Assembly (NCBI GenBank): GCA_958452575.1
Contig: CAUDUM010000002.1
Location: 434,001 to 498,000 of the forward strand
Direction: 5' to 3'
DNA length: 64,000 bases
Source: an uncultured Eggerthellaceae bacterium
Lineage (GTDB): Bacteria > Actinomycetota > Coriobacteriia > Coriobacteriales > Eggerthellaceae
In this document: in pieces, positions 7,718-15,987 of the stretch
Layout of the letters: every line of letters begins with the position of its first letter
Position numbering within the stretch: position 1 is the stretch's first letter
Notes under the pieces: model-generated
Told to the model about the DNA's origin: nothing
Database searches by the model: none
The model's input: the letters and a program-made list of their open reading frames with translations, nothing else
Program-made: the position numbers and the translations under genes

Positions 7718-8779
7718 ATGGACGCACCCCTTTCGCACATATCGGCCGCACGGTATTGGATGGCATGCGGATCCCCGCGCATCGGCCTGCCGATCGACAA
7801 TGTCGAGCCGACGGTGTTTGATGCCCCCTCTCCCCGCGTCACCGAGAACTGCAGAAAGCTAGGGTTTCTAGGAGACGAGCTCCACTTTACCGTCTCAAGC
7901 CAGCGGCAACGCCGCAAGCGAAAGGGTATTGTCGCGCACTCCTGCAGCAAACCGCTGCCAAAAGGCTCCGTCGTCACGTTGGACAACGGCATCGCCATCT
8001 GTTCGCCCGAACTTGTCTTCGTGCAAATGGGGACCGTCCTCTCCGTGCCGCAGCTCGCCTGCTTCGGGATGGCACTCTGCGGAATTTATGCCGTCGATCC
8101 CTTTCATCGCAGCCTGTCGTTTCCGGAGAGCTCGGGCAGCTGCCTCAGCGGACTTCCACGCCGCAATCAGCTGATCGCAAAAGATCGGCTCGCCTCGTTT
8201 GCAACAGAGAACGCGAGCATCGAAGGGAGCGTGCAGGCGCGGGCGGCATTGCGACTCATGCTGGAACGCAGCCGCTCTCCTATGGAAAGCGTGACCGCCA
8301 TCATGTTGAGCGCCCCTGTCTCCAAAGGCGGTTTTGCCCTGCCCGCCCCTTTGCTCAATTGCCGCGTGAAGCTTCCCACCTGGCTTCATCGGGGAGTGCG
8401 CACGGCGGCGGCATTCAACGAGCCCGATCCCTATGCTGAATGCGATTTCGTCTTTTCCCGCGGCAAAAAGCTAGTCCTCGTCGACTACCATGGCGAATGG
8501 TCGCATTCCGGAGAAAAGAACATCCACCATGACTCGCTTCGCTCCAATGCGTTCGCGGACATCCGGCTTCCGTATTTCACCATCACCAAGCGGCAATTCT
8601 TCGATCTGGAGCTGTTGGAGAAGCTCGCAGCCCAGATCCAGTCACGGCTTGGAATCCGCAAGCGAATCTACGTCGACGATCCCGAAAGGCGCAGACGGCT
8701 CCTTCACGACGAGCTTTCCGCATTCGTCTCGGAGCATTCACGCAGCCCTTTGGAGTTTCTGCCGGATCGGCGCGCGTGA
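7718..8779 (+). CDS. AbiEi-like / PD-(D/E)XK (DUF559/Vsr-type) nuclease-like protein
   Basis: This is a 353-residue protein. The N-terminal part (L-S-H-I-S-A-A-R-Y-W, then a basic patch Q-R-Q-R-R-K-R-K-G and S-P-E-L-V-F-V-Q-M) resembles the AbiEi-type antitoxin layout. The C-terminal part resembles a Vsr/DUF559 restriction-endonuclease fold: Glu183 in a helix, Y-A-E-C-D-F-V-F (Asp243), L-V-L-V-D-Y-H-G-E-W-S-H (Asp256, Glu260, His263), D-S-L-R-S-N and I-R-L-P-Y-F-T-I-T. The start is uncertain: ATG at 7718 lacks a strong ribosome-binding site, and a GTG at 7625 is an alternative. Base composition looks less GC-rich than the neighbours. It stands alone between two repeat modules, suggesting transfer. 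Nuclease, toxin or antitoxin function is inferred from the fold only. Confidence 0.6.
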   Translation: MDAPLSHISAARYWMACGSPRIGLPIDNVEPTVFDAPSPRVTENCRKLGFLGDELHFTVSSQRQRRKRKGIVAHSCSKPLPKGSVVTLDNGIAICSPELVFVQMGTVLSVPQLACFGMALCGIYAVDPFHRSLSFPESSGSCLSGLPRRNQLIAKDRLASFATENASIEGSVQARAALRLMLERSRSPMESVTAIMLSAPVSKGGFALPAPLLNCRVKLPTWLHRGVRTAAAFNEPDPYAECDFVFSRGKKLVLVDYHGEWSHSGEKNIHHDSLRSNAFADIRLPYFTITKRQFFDLELLEKLAAQIQSRLGIRKRIYVDDPERRRRLLHDELSAFVSEHSRSPLEFLPDRRA

Positions 8780-8978
8780 TCGTGCAAAGTCATCCGCAAG
8801 CCGCAAGCGTCGACGGACGCGGCGAGTGGAACCGGTGCCCGCGAGAGCTGCCAGCACGACAGCGCGATCGACACCGAAGGGCACACGAATCTCGCACTCG
8901 CAGACCGCATGCAGCCGATGCTGACACGCATGATCATCGCAAGTCGATATCAGCAGGCATGCCAGCGAATGCGAAAAT

Positions 8979-9160
8979 GCGCTAATCGTCGATTTCCCTA
9001 CAGAGGGAGGCGAAGAAGCGATGATTAGCGCGCTGTTTTTCGGCGATGCCTGCAGCTTTCGATTTAGCAGAAAGCATTTTCGCAGGTCAATGCAATACAA
9101 AACGACAGCCTGCCGGAAAACCTCCTGGACGAGTTGCGCTAATCGTTCGAAAACCGCAAC
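8979..9160 (+). repeat. structured repeat module, copy 2
   Basis: Elements matching copy 1 occur in order: GCGCTAATCGTC (8979-8990) pairing with GATTAGCGCG (9023-9032) and followed by T5, TTTTCGCAGGTCAATG (9077-9092), and TTGCGCTAATCGTT (9134-9147) followed by AACCGCA. It lies downstream of the nuclease-like gene. Nothing coding is apparent between 8780 and 9377. Confidence 0.7.
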
Positions 9161-9322
9161 AGCATGGATAGAATCGCACGATCAGCGCAACTGCGTGGAT
9201 GGAATTGAATGATTAGCACGCCAGCATGGGTGAAATCGCGTGATCAGCGCAACTGCGTGGATGCCATCGCGTGATCAGCGTAGCTACGTGGAGGGGATCG
9301 CGCGATTAGTGCACCGGCACCG
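9150..9322 (+). repeat. degenerate tandem array of ~31-bp units
   Basis: Five imperfect units of 30-32 bp follow module copy 2, with the pattern GCGTGATCAGCGCAACTG then CGTGGATG and ATC. Units begin near 9176, 9208, 9238, 9269 and 9300. Each contains GATCAGC or GATTAGC, echoing the module's GATTAGCGC word. The array ends near the 3' end of the convergent MFS gene. Confidence 0.7.
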
Positions 9323-9377
9323 CCCAGCAGTTGGGCAAACGCATCCGTTGCGGAGGATGCTCCAGCACCAGCGTCAA

Positions 9378-10700
9378 CTAGCGAGCCTCATCCTTCGAGG
9401 AGTACGCGATGGTGAGCTCCGCCTCGTCGCGGACGTTGCGCTTGATGATGCGGAAGCACAGCAGCGCCGTCACGGGGATGGCGAGCGCGAGGATGCCACC
9501 GAAGTCGAAGCTGCATGCCGCGCCCATCGTGTCGATGATCGTGCCGGCGACGGTGGGACCGAACGCCATGCCGCAGGTCGCGCCGGCGTTGAGCCAGGTG
9601 ATGGCCTCGGTCAGCCGATCGCCGGGCACCGCGCGCTCGCAGGTGGCGTTGGCGACGATGAGGAACGGCGCGTACGCGAACGCGGCGATCGTGCCTACAA
9701 GGAACAGCGACAGCGTCGAATCGATGAGGATCATCGTCCCGTAAGCGCAGCCGATGATCACCGCGAACAGGATCAGCTGGCGGTATTGGGGCATGCGCAG
9801 GCGGATCATGCCGAACACGAAACCCATCAGCATCGAGGCGACGCCCGAGGTCATGAGGACGACGCTGGCGAACGTGGTGTTGCCGATCTCCTCCGAGAAC
9901 GACACCGTCGATGTGTCGAACACGCCGTAGAACGCGCCGACGAACAACATCAGCACGAACAGGACACGCACAATGGAGGACGTGCGGAACACGCTTTTGC
10001 GGTGCGCGAAATCCTCATCGGCGCGAGAAGTCCCGTCGCTTTGGGCGCTTCCTTCGTGGGAAGCGGCCTCATCCCAGCCGGGTTGCGGCTCGGTCGAGCG
10101 GGAAAACATCAGCAGCACGGTGCCCGCCGCAAAGGCGACGCCGCCGAACACCATGCCCGCCGTCGGAGCGATGGTCGAGGCCAAAGCGACGGAAAGCGAC
10201 GGGCTGAACATGAACCCGATGTCGTCGAGCACGCCCTCGTACGAGAACATCGTACGCATGATGGGGGCGGCGTTTCCCAGCTTGCCCGAGCGGATGAGGT
10301 ACGTCCAGCGCGCGCGGGCGAGCGCCGGCGGATTCGGCGAGAAGCCCATCAGAATCGCAGCTACGAACAGCAGCCACTCCGGACCGCCGAGCGCGACGAT
10401 CGCGACCATCAGGACAAGTCCCGCAAGATTGATGAACGCTGCCCATGGGACGACGCGCGATTGGCCGTACGTGTCGACCAGCTTGGAGACACGCGGCGCG
10501 ACGACGAACGTCGACAGCGCGATGACCGATGACACCAATCCCGCAACAAAGAACGAAAGTCCGGAGAGGCTGAGCATCGTCACCGTGCCGATGGTGTTCA
10601 TATACGGGAGAAAGCGCATGAAGAAGCAGCCGATGTCGAAGGCGTACGCCTCACGCACTCTCAAGATGTCCCGGTACACGCCGGGGTTGATCGCGGACAT
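9378..10700 (-). CDS. MFS transporter
   Basis: This is a 440-residue major facilitator superfamily permease with about 12 hydrophobic segments in two halves. They are separated by a hydrophilic Ser/Glu-rich loop around residues 215-250. The start ATG at 10700 follows AAGGAGG; an in-frame ATG 16 codons upstream lacks a site. The pattern is that of drug/sugar efflux-type MFS proteins, but no substrate-specific motif stands out. It is expressed alone on the minus strand, with a hairpin-rich gap separating it from feoAB upstream and the repeat islet downstream. Confidence 0.9.
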   Translation of the reverse strand: MSAINPGVYRDILRVREAYAFDIGCFFMRFLPYMNTIGTVTMLSLSGLSFFVAGLVSSVIALSTFVVAPRVSKLVDTYGQSRVVPWAAFINLAGLVLMVAIVALGGPEWLLFVAAILMGFSPNPPALARARWTYLIRSGKLGNAAPIMRTMFSYEGVLDDIGFMFSPSLSVALASTIAPTAGMVFGGVAFAAGTVLLMFSRSTEPQPGWDEAASHEGSAQSDGTSRADEDFAHRKSVFRTSSIVRVLFVLMLFVGAFYGVFDTSTVSFSEEIGNTTFASVVLMTSGVASMLMGFVFGMIRLRMPQYRQLILFAVIIGCAYGTMILIDSTLSLFLVGTIAAFAYAPFLIVANATCERAVPGDRLTEAITWLNAGATCGMAFGPTVAGTIIDTMGAACSFDFGGILALAIPVTALLCFRIIKRNVRDEAELTIAYSSKDEAR

Positions 10701-10777
10701 CGCCGCCTCCTTCCGCATCTGATCATGATGTTGCGCCTCATGCTGCAAACCCGACTATTCTACCCGCCGACGCTGCG

Positions 10778-10813
10778 CAAAAGAAAAGCGCCTGCCGCGA
10801 ATCGGCAGACGCT
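10778..10813 (-). terminator. rho-independent terminator of feoAB
   Basis: On the minus strand AGCGTCTGCCG-ATTCG-CGGCAGGCGCT is followed by TTTTCTTTT. It lies about 70 bases past the feoAB stop codon and is well placed to end that transcript before the MFS gene. Confidence 0.8.
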
Positions 10814-10856
10814 TCCCCGTCATTCGGTGAGATGCGGATGAGACCAGGCGCTACGG

Positions 10857-10886
10857 GATGAGAAAAAGTGACTGTCCCTTTTTCTC
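10857..10886. repeat. short palindromic repeat, GGGAC family, copy 4
   Basis: Arms GAGAAAAAG and CTTTTTCTC are perfect around TGACTGTCC. The element abuts the feoAB stop codon (10888-10886), as copy 3 abuts another stop. Confidence 0.7.
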
Positions 10887-13243
10887 TATGCCGCTCCTGC
10901 CAGCAGGCCCACGCTGTGCACGGCGAACGCCACCACCCAGGCGACGGTAAGCTGCCAGAACGCCACGCCGAGCGCCCATTTGCCGCCCAGCTCGCGCTTG
11001 ACCGAGGCGAGCGCCGCAATGCAGGGCGTGTACAGCAGACAGAACACCAGCAGGCTCACCGCGGCGAGCGGCGTCAGCGCGGCCGTGATGGCGCCCACAC
11101 TGCCGAACAGGATCGACAGCGTCGACACCACGCTCTCCTTGGCCATGACGCCCGTGATGAGCGCGGTCGAGATGCGCCAATCGCCAAATCCGAGCGGCGC
11201 GAAGATCGGTGCGATCCACCCGGCGATCACCGCCAGGATGCTGTTCTGCGAGTCGGACACCACATTGAGCGTGAAGTCGAACGTCTGCAGGACCCAGATG
11301 ACGATGGTCGCCACGAAGATGACGGTGAACGCGCGCTGCAAAAAGTCCTTCGCCTTGTCCCACAGAAGGCGGCCGACGTTTTTGGCGCCGGGCAGACGGT
11401 AGTTGGGCAGCTCCATCACAAACGGCACCGCCTCGCCCGAGAAGAGCGACTTGCGCAGCAGCAGCGCCACCAAGATGCCCACGACAATGCCGCCGAAATA
11501 CAGACCGACCATCACAAGCGCCCCGTTGGCGGGGAAGAACGCCGCAGTGAGGAACGCGTAGATGGGCAGCTTGGCCGAGCAGCTCATATACGGCGTGAGC
11601 AGGATCGTCATCTTGCGGTCGCGCTCCGACGGCAGCGTGCGCGACGCCATGACGCTCGGCACCGTGCAGCCGAACCCGATGAGCATCGGCACGATGGAGC
11701 GCCCCGACAGACCGATCTTGCGCAGCAACTTGTCCATGACAAACGCCACGCGCGCCATGTAACCGGAATCCTCCAGGATCGACAGGAAGAAGAACAGCGT
11801 CACGATGATGGGCACGAACGACACCACGCTGCCCACGCCGTTGAACACGCCGTCGATCACCAGCGATTGCAGCACCTCGTTGACCTGCGCCGCTTGCATC
11901 GCGCCTGACACCAGATCGGTGAGCCATCCGATGCCCGCATCCAGCAGCTCCTGCAGCCATGCGCCGATCACGTTGAACGTGAGCCAGAACACCAGCGCCA
12001 TGATCGCCACAAACGCGGGAATAGCGGTGAAACGTCCGGTCAGGATGCGGTCGATCTTCTGGCTGCGCACATGCTCGCGGCTCTTATGCGGCTTGACCAC
12101 GGTGAGGGCGCACACGCGGTCGATAAAGCTGAAGCGCATCTCTGCGATGGCGGCGGCGCGGTCGAGCCCGCGCTCGGCCTCCATCTGACTGATGATGTGC
12201 TCGAGCGTCTCGCGCTCGTTCTGGTCGAGATCGAGCGCGTCGAGCACCAGCTGATCGCCCTCGGCAAGTTTGCTTGCGGCGAAGCGCAGCGGGATGCCGG
12301 CGCGCTCGGCATGGTCCTCGATGAGATGCATGATGCTGTGCAGGCAGCGATGCACCGCGCCGCCGTGGTCGTCCGGATCGCAGAAGTCCTGGCGCACGGG
12401 GCTTTCCTGGAACTTGGCCACATGGACGGCGTGGTCGATCAGCTCGGCGGTGCCTTCGTTGCGCGCCGCCACCAGCGGCACCACGGGGATGCCGAGCAGC
12501 TCCTCCATCTCGTTGACGCGGATGGAGCCGCCGTTGCCCGTGACCTCGTCCATCATGTTGAGCGCCAGCACCATCGGGATGCCCAGCTCCATCAGCTGCA
12601 TCGTCAGATACAAGTTGCGCTCGATGTTGGTGGCGTCGACGATGTTGATGATGCCGCAAGGATGCTCGTCGAGCAGGAACGCGCGCGTGACCAGCTCCTC
12701 GCTGGTGTAGGGCGACATCGAGTAGATGCCCGGCAGATCGGTGACGAGCGTGTCGGAATGCCCCTTGATGGGGCCGTCCTTGCGGTCCACCGTGACGCCG
12801 GGAAAGTTGCCCACATGCTGGTTGGACCCGGTGAGCTGATTGAACAGCGTCGTCTTGCCGCAGTTCTGGTTGCCGGCGAGCGCGAACGTGATCGTCGTGC
12901 CGTCGGGCAGCGGCGTCTCGGTCGCCTTGTCGTGGAAGCGCGCGCCGCCCTCGCCCAAGCCGGGATGGCTGAGCGGAGCCGCGGCGCGCCGCTCCTTGCG
13001 CTCCACGCCGGCATCGCGCACGTCGGACACCTCTATCTGGGCAGCGTCGTCCAGCCTCAGCGTCAACTCGTAGCCGTGCACGCGCACTTCGACCGGATCC
13101 CCCATCGGAGCGTGCTTGACCATGGTCACATCCGCCTGGGGGATCAGCCCCATATCCAAAAAATGCTGGCGCAGCGCGCCGTCGCCGCCAACGCGCTCAA
13201 CCGTGGCGGTCTTGCCGATGGGCAGCTCTTTCAACGTCGTCAA
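10886..13243 (-). CDS. feoB: FeoA-FeoB fusion ferrous iron transporter
   Basis: This is a 785-residue fusion. Residues 1-75 form a FeoA (SH3-like) domain (L-K-E-L-P-I-G-K-T-A...D-M-G-L-I-P), and the rest is FeoB. The FeoB G-domain shows G1 at 124-131 (G-N-Q-N-C-G-K-T), G3 D-L-P-G-I-Y and G4 N-M-M-D. The membrane part with repeated gate segments and C-terminal hydrophobic helices follows. It imports Fe2+ across the inner membrane. The start is a TTG at 13243 with AAGGAG seven bases upstream; no better ATG or GTG exists. FeoA is normally a separate protein that modulates FeoB, so fusion fixes their ratio. A -10-like TATAGT lies on the minus strand at 13354-13349. Confidence 0.95.
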   Translation of the reverse strand: MTTLKELPIGKTATVERVGGDGALRQHFLDMGLIPQADVTMVKHAPMGDPVEVRVHGYELTLRLDDAAQIEVSDVRDAGVERKERRAAAPLSHPGLGEGGARFHDKATETPLPDGTTITFALAGNQNCGKTTLFNQLTGSNQHVGNFPGVTVDRKDGPIKGHSDTLVTDLPGIYSMSPYTSEELVTRAFLLDEHPCGIINIVDATNIERNLYLTMQLMELGIPMVLALNMMDEVTGNGGSIRVNEMEELLGIPVVPLVAARNEGTAELIDHAVHVAKFQESPVRQDFCDPDDHGGAVHRCLHSIMHLIEDHAERAGIPLRFAASKLAEGDQLVLDALDLDQNERETLEHIISQMEAERGLDRAAAIAEMRFSFIDRVCALTVVKPHKSREHVRSQKIDRILTGRFTAIPAFVAIMALVFWLTFNVIGAWLQELLDAGIGWLTDLVSGAMQAAQVNEVLQSLVIDGVFNGVGSVVSFVPIIVTLFFFLSILEDSGYMARVAFVMDKLLRKIGLSGRSIVPMLIGFGCTVPSVMASRTLPSERDRKMTILLTPYMSCSAKLPIYAFLTAAFFPANGALVMVGLYFGGIVVGILVALLLRKSLFSGEAVPFVMELPNYRLPGAKNVGRLLWDKAKDFLQRAFTVIFVATIVIWVLQTFDFTLNVVSDSQNSILAVIAGWIAPIFAPLGFGDWRISTALITGVMAKESVVSTLSILFGSVGAITAALTPLAAVSLLVFCLLYTPCIAALASVKRELGGKWALGVAFWQLTVAWVVAFAVHSVGLLAGAA

Positions 13244-13800
13244 AGCAATGTCTCCTTGCAGAGATGGCGCAGCGGCGGACGATCCGCATCTTCAGACGCC
13301 CAGCTGGTCGCGCACCACCGCTTCCATTCTCGTCATTTGTCACCGCCCACTATAAAGGTTTTGGCGGAACAGCGCAGCAAGCGCGGCCCGCCCGCAACCA
13401 AAGCGGGATGGAAATCGGACAAAGGAGGTGGTTGGGAGACGAAAATCAGCCTCCTTGGCACTGTTTTTATCCAAACGGGCGGAGAGACCCCCTCCTTGCA
13501 GAGGTTTTCATCCCGAAAGGTTTTCGATGGATGAAAACCGCATCAAGGAGGCGAGGCGCCAATGCGAGAGGAAGGCCATCCTCCACCTCGTTCCATGGTG
13601 AAGCGCTCCACCGACGCTTCACCGCGCCGTCGTTGCGACGATGCGACGGGGGGGGGCGGCCCTTCGGTGACGGGGGACGGCCCTTCTGTCGCATATGAAT
13701 AACGTGACAAAAGGACCGTCCCCCATCACACATCCGTCACACATCCGTGATCCCCCGTCGCATCCATGCTCCCTCATCACCGATGTTTTGTCACGAGCCG
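13244..13800. other. hairpin-rich intergenic region
   Basis: No gene is supported here. The region contains several hairpins. GGTTTTCATCC (13503-13513) pairs with GGATGAAAACC (13529-13539) around an inner CGAAA/TTTCG. GGTGAAGCG (13597-13605) pairs with CGCTTCACC (13615-13623). A nested double palindrome lies at 13640-13764. The region separates feoAB (leftward) from the riboswitch-controlled symporter (rightward). Confidence 0.6.
13640..13764. repeat. nested palindrome, GGGAC family (large copy)
   Basis: Outer arms GATGCGACGGGGG (13640-13652) and CCCCCGTCGCATC (13752-13764) are perfect. Inner arms GTGACGGGGGACGG (13667-13680) and CCGTCCCCCATCAC (13716-13729) are nearly perfect. The core GGGGACGG/CCGTCCCC is the family signature. 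Confidence 0.75.
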
Positions 13801-13811
13801 GTAAAAACCGT

Positions 13812-13839
13812 TTGACAAGCGTCAAAGCGCGTCTACAAT
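13812..13839 (+). promoter_or_regulatory. sigma70-type promoter of the glycine riboswitch transcript
   Basis: TTGACA (13812-13817) and TACAAT (13834-13839) are separated by 16 bp, about 70 bases before the riboswitch aptamer. This is the best housekeeping promoter match in the window. Confidence 0.75.
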
Positions 13840-13910
13840 ATCCCCGTATCAAATCGCATAGCGCATCCCGCCGAAGCGCCCTGGATCGCAAAGAGACTGG
13901 GCGTGGATGG

Positions 13911-14016
13911 GACCTCTGGAGAATCCCGGCCGACCGGGTGCCGAAGGGGCAAGGCGAGCGGCAGTGACGAGTTGCCGCGCATCGCCGAAACTCTCAGGCA
14001 AAAGGACAGAGAGCTA
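13911..14016 (+). ncRNA. glycine riboswitch (single aptamer)
   Basis: The conserved glycine-aptamer blocks occur in order: CCTCTGGAGA (13913-13922), GCCGAAGGGGCAA (about 13940-13952), a variable GC hairpin, CGCCGAAACTCTCAGGC (from 13983) and AAAAGGACAGAG (14000-14011). Only one full aptamer is visible; a partial pairing partner may exist downstream. It lies in the 5' leader of the AGCS symporter gene, about 125 bases before the start. Glycine binding is expected to control expression of a glycine/alanine transporter. Confidence 0.92.
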
Positions 14017-14141
14017 CACGGTTGAATCGCAGCGCCGCATGATTCGGCGGTTTTCGGGTTTCAGCCGCGCGCTTCTCGCTTCCTCCTTTTCCAGCTCCCC
14101 CGCGACGGAATGCGTTCGGAACGTCGTGAAAGAGGGGAACC

Positions 14142-15635
14142 GTGGAAGCCTTCGAGAACATCCTTTCGACCATCGACACCTTCGTGTGGGGTCCGCCGCT
14201 GATCGCGCTCATCCTGCTGGGCGGCATCTTTTTGACCATCCGCCTGCGCGCCCTGCAGTTCCCATGGCTGCCGCGCGCGCTGCGCTACACCTTCAGCAAC
14301 GAGAAGGGCGCCGAGGGTGAGATCACCAGCTTCGCCGCCATGTGCACCGCGATGTCGGCCACCGTCGGCACGGGCAACATCGTGGGCATCGCCACCGCTG
14401 TTGTGACCGGCGGCCCGGGTGCGCTGTTCTGGATGTGGATGGCTGCGCTGTTCGGCATGGCGACTAAGTTCTCCGAAGGCCTGCTGGCCGTCAAGTACCG
14501 CACCACCGACAAGAACGGCCATGTGCTGGGCGGCCCGTTCTACTACATCGAGAACGGCATGGGCCCCAAGTGGCGCTGGCTCGCCAAGGTGTTCGCGTTC
14601 TTCGGCATGTGCGTCGGCTTGTTCGGCATCGGCACGTTCACGCAGGTCAACTCGATCTCCAGCGCCGTCGTGGGCTTCTTCGACCCCAGCAACGCCTACA
14701 TGGTGACCGTTCCTTTGATCGGCGTCGAGATCTCCGTCGCCGCCATCGTCGGCGGCCTGATCACCGCGATCTTCGCCGCGCTGGTCATCATCGGCGGCGT
14801 AAAGCGCATCGCACACGTGTCCGAGCGCGTGGTGCCCGGCATGGTCGTGGTGTTCCTGCTGTTCTCGTTCACGCTGATCATCTTCAACATCGACAAGATC
14901 CCCGCGGCGTTCTATACCATCATCACGCACGCGTTCGGCCTGCAGGCGTTCGGCGGCGGCATGCTGGGCGCCATCCTCATCGCGATGCAGCTGGGTCTGG
15001 CGCGCGGCATCTTCGCCAACGAGGCCGGCCTGGGCTCCGCCCCCATCGCCGCGGCTGCCGCCCAGACGCGCGAGCCGGCGCGCCAGGGCCTCGTTTCCAT
15101 GACCCAGACGTTCATCGACTCCATCATCATCTGCTCGATGACCGGCCTGGCGCTCGTGCTCACCGACACCTACGAGATCGGTCTCGAAGGCGCCGCCGTC
15201 ACCACCGCAGCGTTCCAGGCGGGCCTGCCGTTCCTGCCGCCCGAGGTCGTGTCGTTCATCTTGATGGTGTGCCTGGCGCTGTTCGGCTTCACCACCATCC
15301 TGGGCTGGAACTATTACGGCGAGCGCTGCCTGGAGTACCTGAGCGGACGCAACCAGAAGGCGGTGCTGGTGTATCGCTGGCTCTACATCGCCTGCATCTT
15401 CATCGGCCCGTACATGACCGTCTCTGCTGTGTGGACCATCGCCGACATCTTCAACGCGTGCATGGCGGTGCCCAACATGATCGCCCTGTTTGCGCTATCG
15501 GGCGTGGTGGCCAAGGAGGCCCAGGACTACTTCCGCCGCCTGAAAGCCGCCAACGGCGACGAGAGCAAGATGGAGCCGCGCGCCGACGATGCCGCCGACT
15601 GGAAGACCCCCAAACCGGAGGGCGCAGGAGCGTAG
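14142..15635 (+). CDS. AGCS family sodium:alanine/glycine symporter
   Basis: This is a 497-residue membrane transporter of the alanine/glycine:cation symporter family. The signature G-T-G-N-I-V-G-I-A-T-A and surrounding hydrophobic segments are clear, as is G-G-P-F-Y-Y-I-E-N-G-M-G and the F-A-N-E-A-G-L-G-S-A-P-I-A motif of the AGCS family. About 10-11 helices are visible and the tail is hydrophilic and charged. The start is GTG at 14142 with AGAGGGG upstream. The glycine riboswitch in its leader indicates that glycine is a physiological substrate. A strong terminator follows. Confidence 0.95.
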   Translation: MEAFENILSTIDTFVWGPPLIALILLGGIFLTIRLRALQFPWLPRALRYTFSNEKGAEGEITSFAAMCTAMSATVGTGNIVGIATAVVTGGPGALFWMWMAALFGMATKFSEGLLAVKYRTTDKNGHVLGGPFYYIENGMGPKWRWLAKVFAFFGMCVGLFGIGTFTQVNSISSAVVGFFDPSNAYMVTVPLIGVEISVAAIVGGLITAIFAALVIIGGVKRIAHVSERVVPGMVVVFLLFSFTLIIFNIDKIPAAFYTIITHAFGLQAFGGGMLGAILIAMQLGLARGIFANEAGLGSAPIAAAAAQTREPARQGLVSMTQTFIDSIIICSMTGLALVLTDTYEIGLEGAAVTTAAFQAGLPFLPPEVVSFILMVCLALFGFTTILGWNYYGERCLEYLSGRNQKAVLVYRWLYIACIFIGPYMTVSAVWTIADIFNACMAVPNMIALFALSGVVAKEAQDYFRRLKAANGDESKMEPRADDAADWKTPKPEGAGA

Positions 15636-15987
15636 GGGCGGGCCGCGATTCAAGAGGCGCACATCCCGCAAGGGATTAGCGACCGGATCACCGTGCGAAG
15701 CGCATCGCCTGTCGCTTGGATCGGCAGGCGATGCGCTTTTTTCACCTTTGGACGACATCGTCCATCTCGCGTCGACAGTAAACTTATCCGCCACCAGGTA
15801 TTTTGACGAACGGAAAGCGCATTTCGATGCCGATTTGCATCTTTGCCGTTTCTTGATGCACGCTCCATGTCGTCCATCGGCAAATAATGCGCATCAAGCA
15901 CCCAAAAGCGCGTCACTCCGTCCCTCATTTCAGCTTGTACGAAAAAGGGAGCAGACCTTTTCGAAGCAGCTCCTTTCAAATCGACCC
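15636..15987. other. intergenic stretch between symporter and NUDIX genes
   Basis: Besides the terminator at 15699-15742, I see a weak palindrome CGAAAAAGG/CCTTTTCG (15940-15963) resembling the GGGAC family. A 132-residue open frame on the minus strand (16048-15650) has no ribosome-binding site and overlaps the NUDIX gene; I do not support it as a gene. Confidence 0.5.
15699..15742 (+). terminator. rho-independent terminator of the symporter
   Basis: AGCGCATCGCCTG pairs with CAGGCGATGCGCT and is followed by six T residues. It lies about 65 bases after the symporter stop. Confidence 0.9.

Noticed and set aside
8776..8985. 69-residue open frame after the nuclease-like gene
   Set aside because: Very Arg/His-rich composition typical of a shadow frame; no start signal.
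14061..14930. Long Asp/Glu/His-rich frame antisense to the symporter
   Set aside because: Mirror frame of a high-GC gene; the sense gene has clear transporter motifs.
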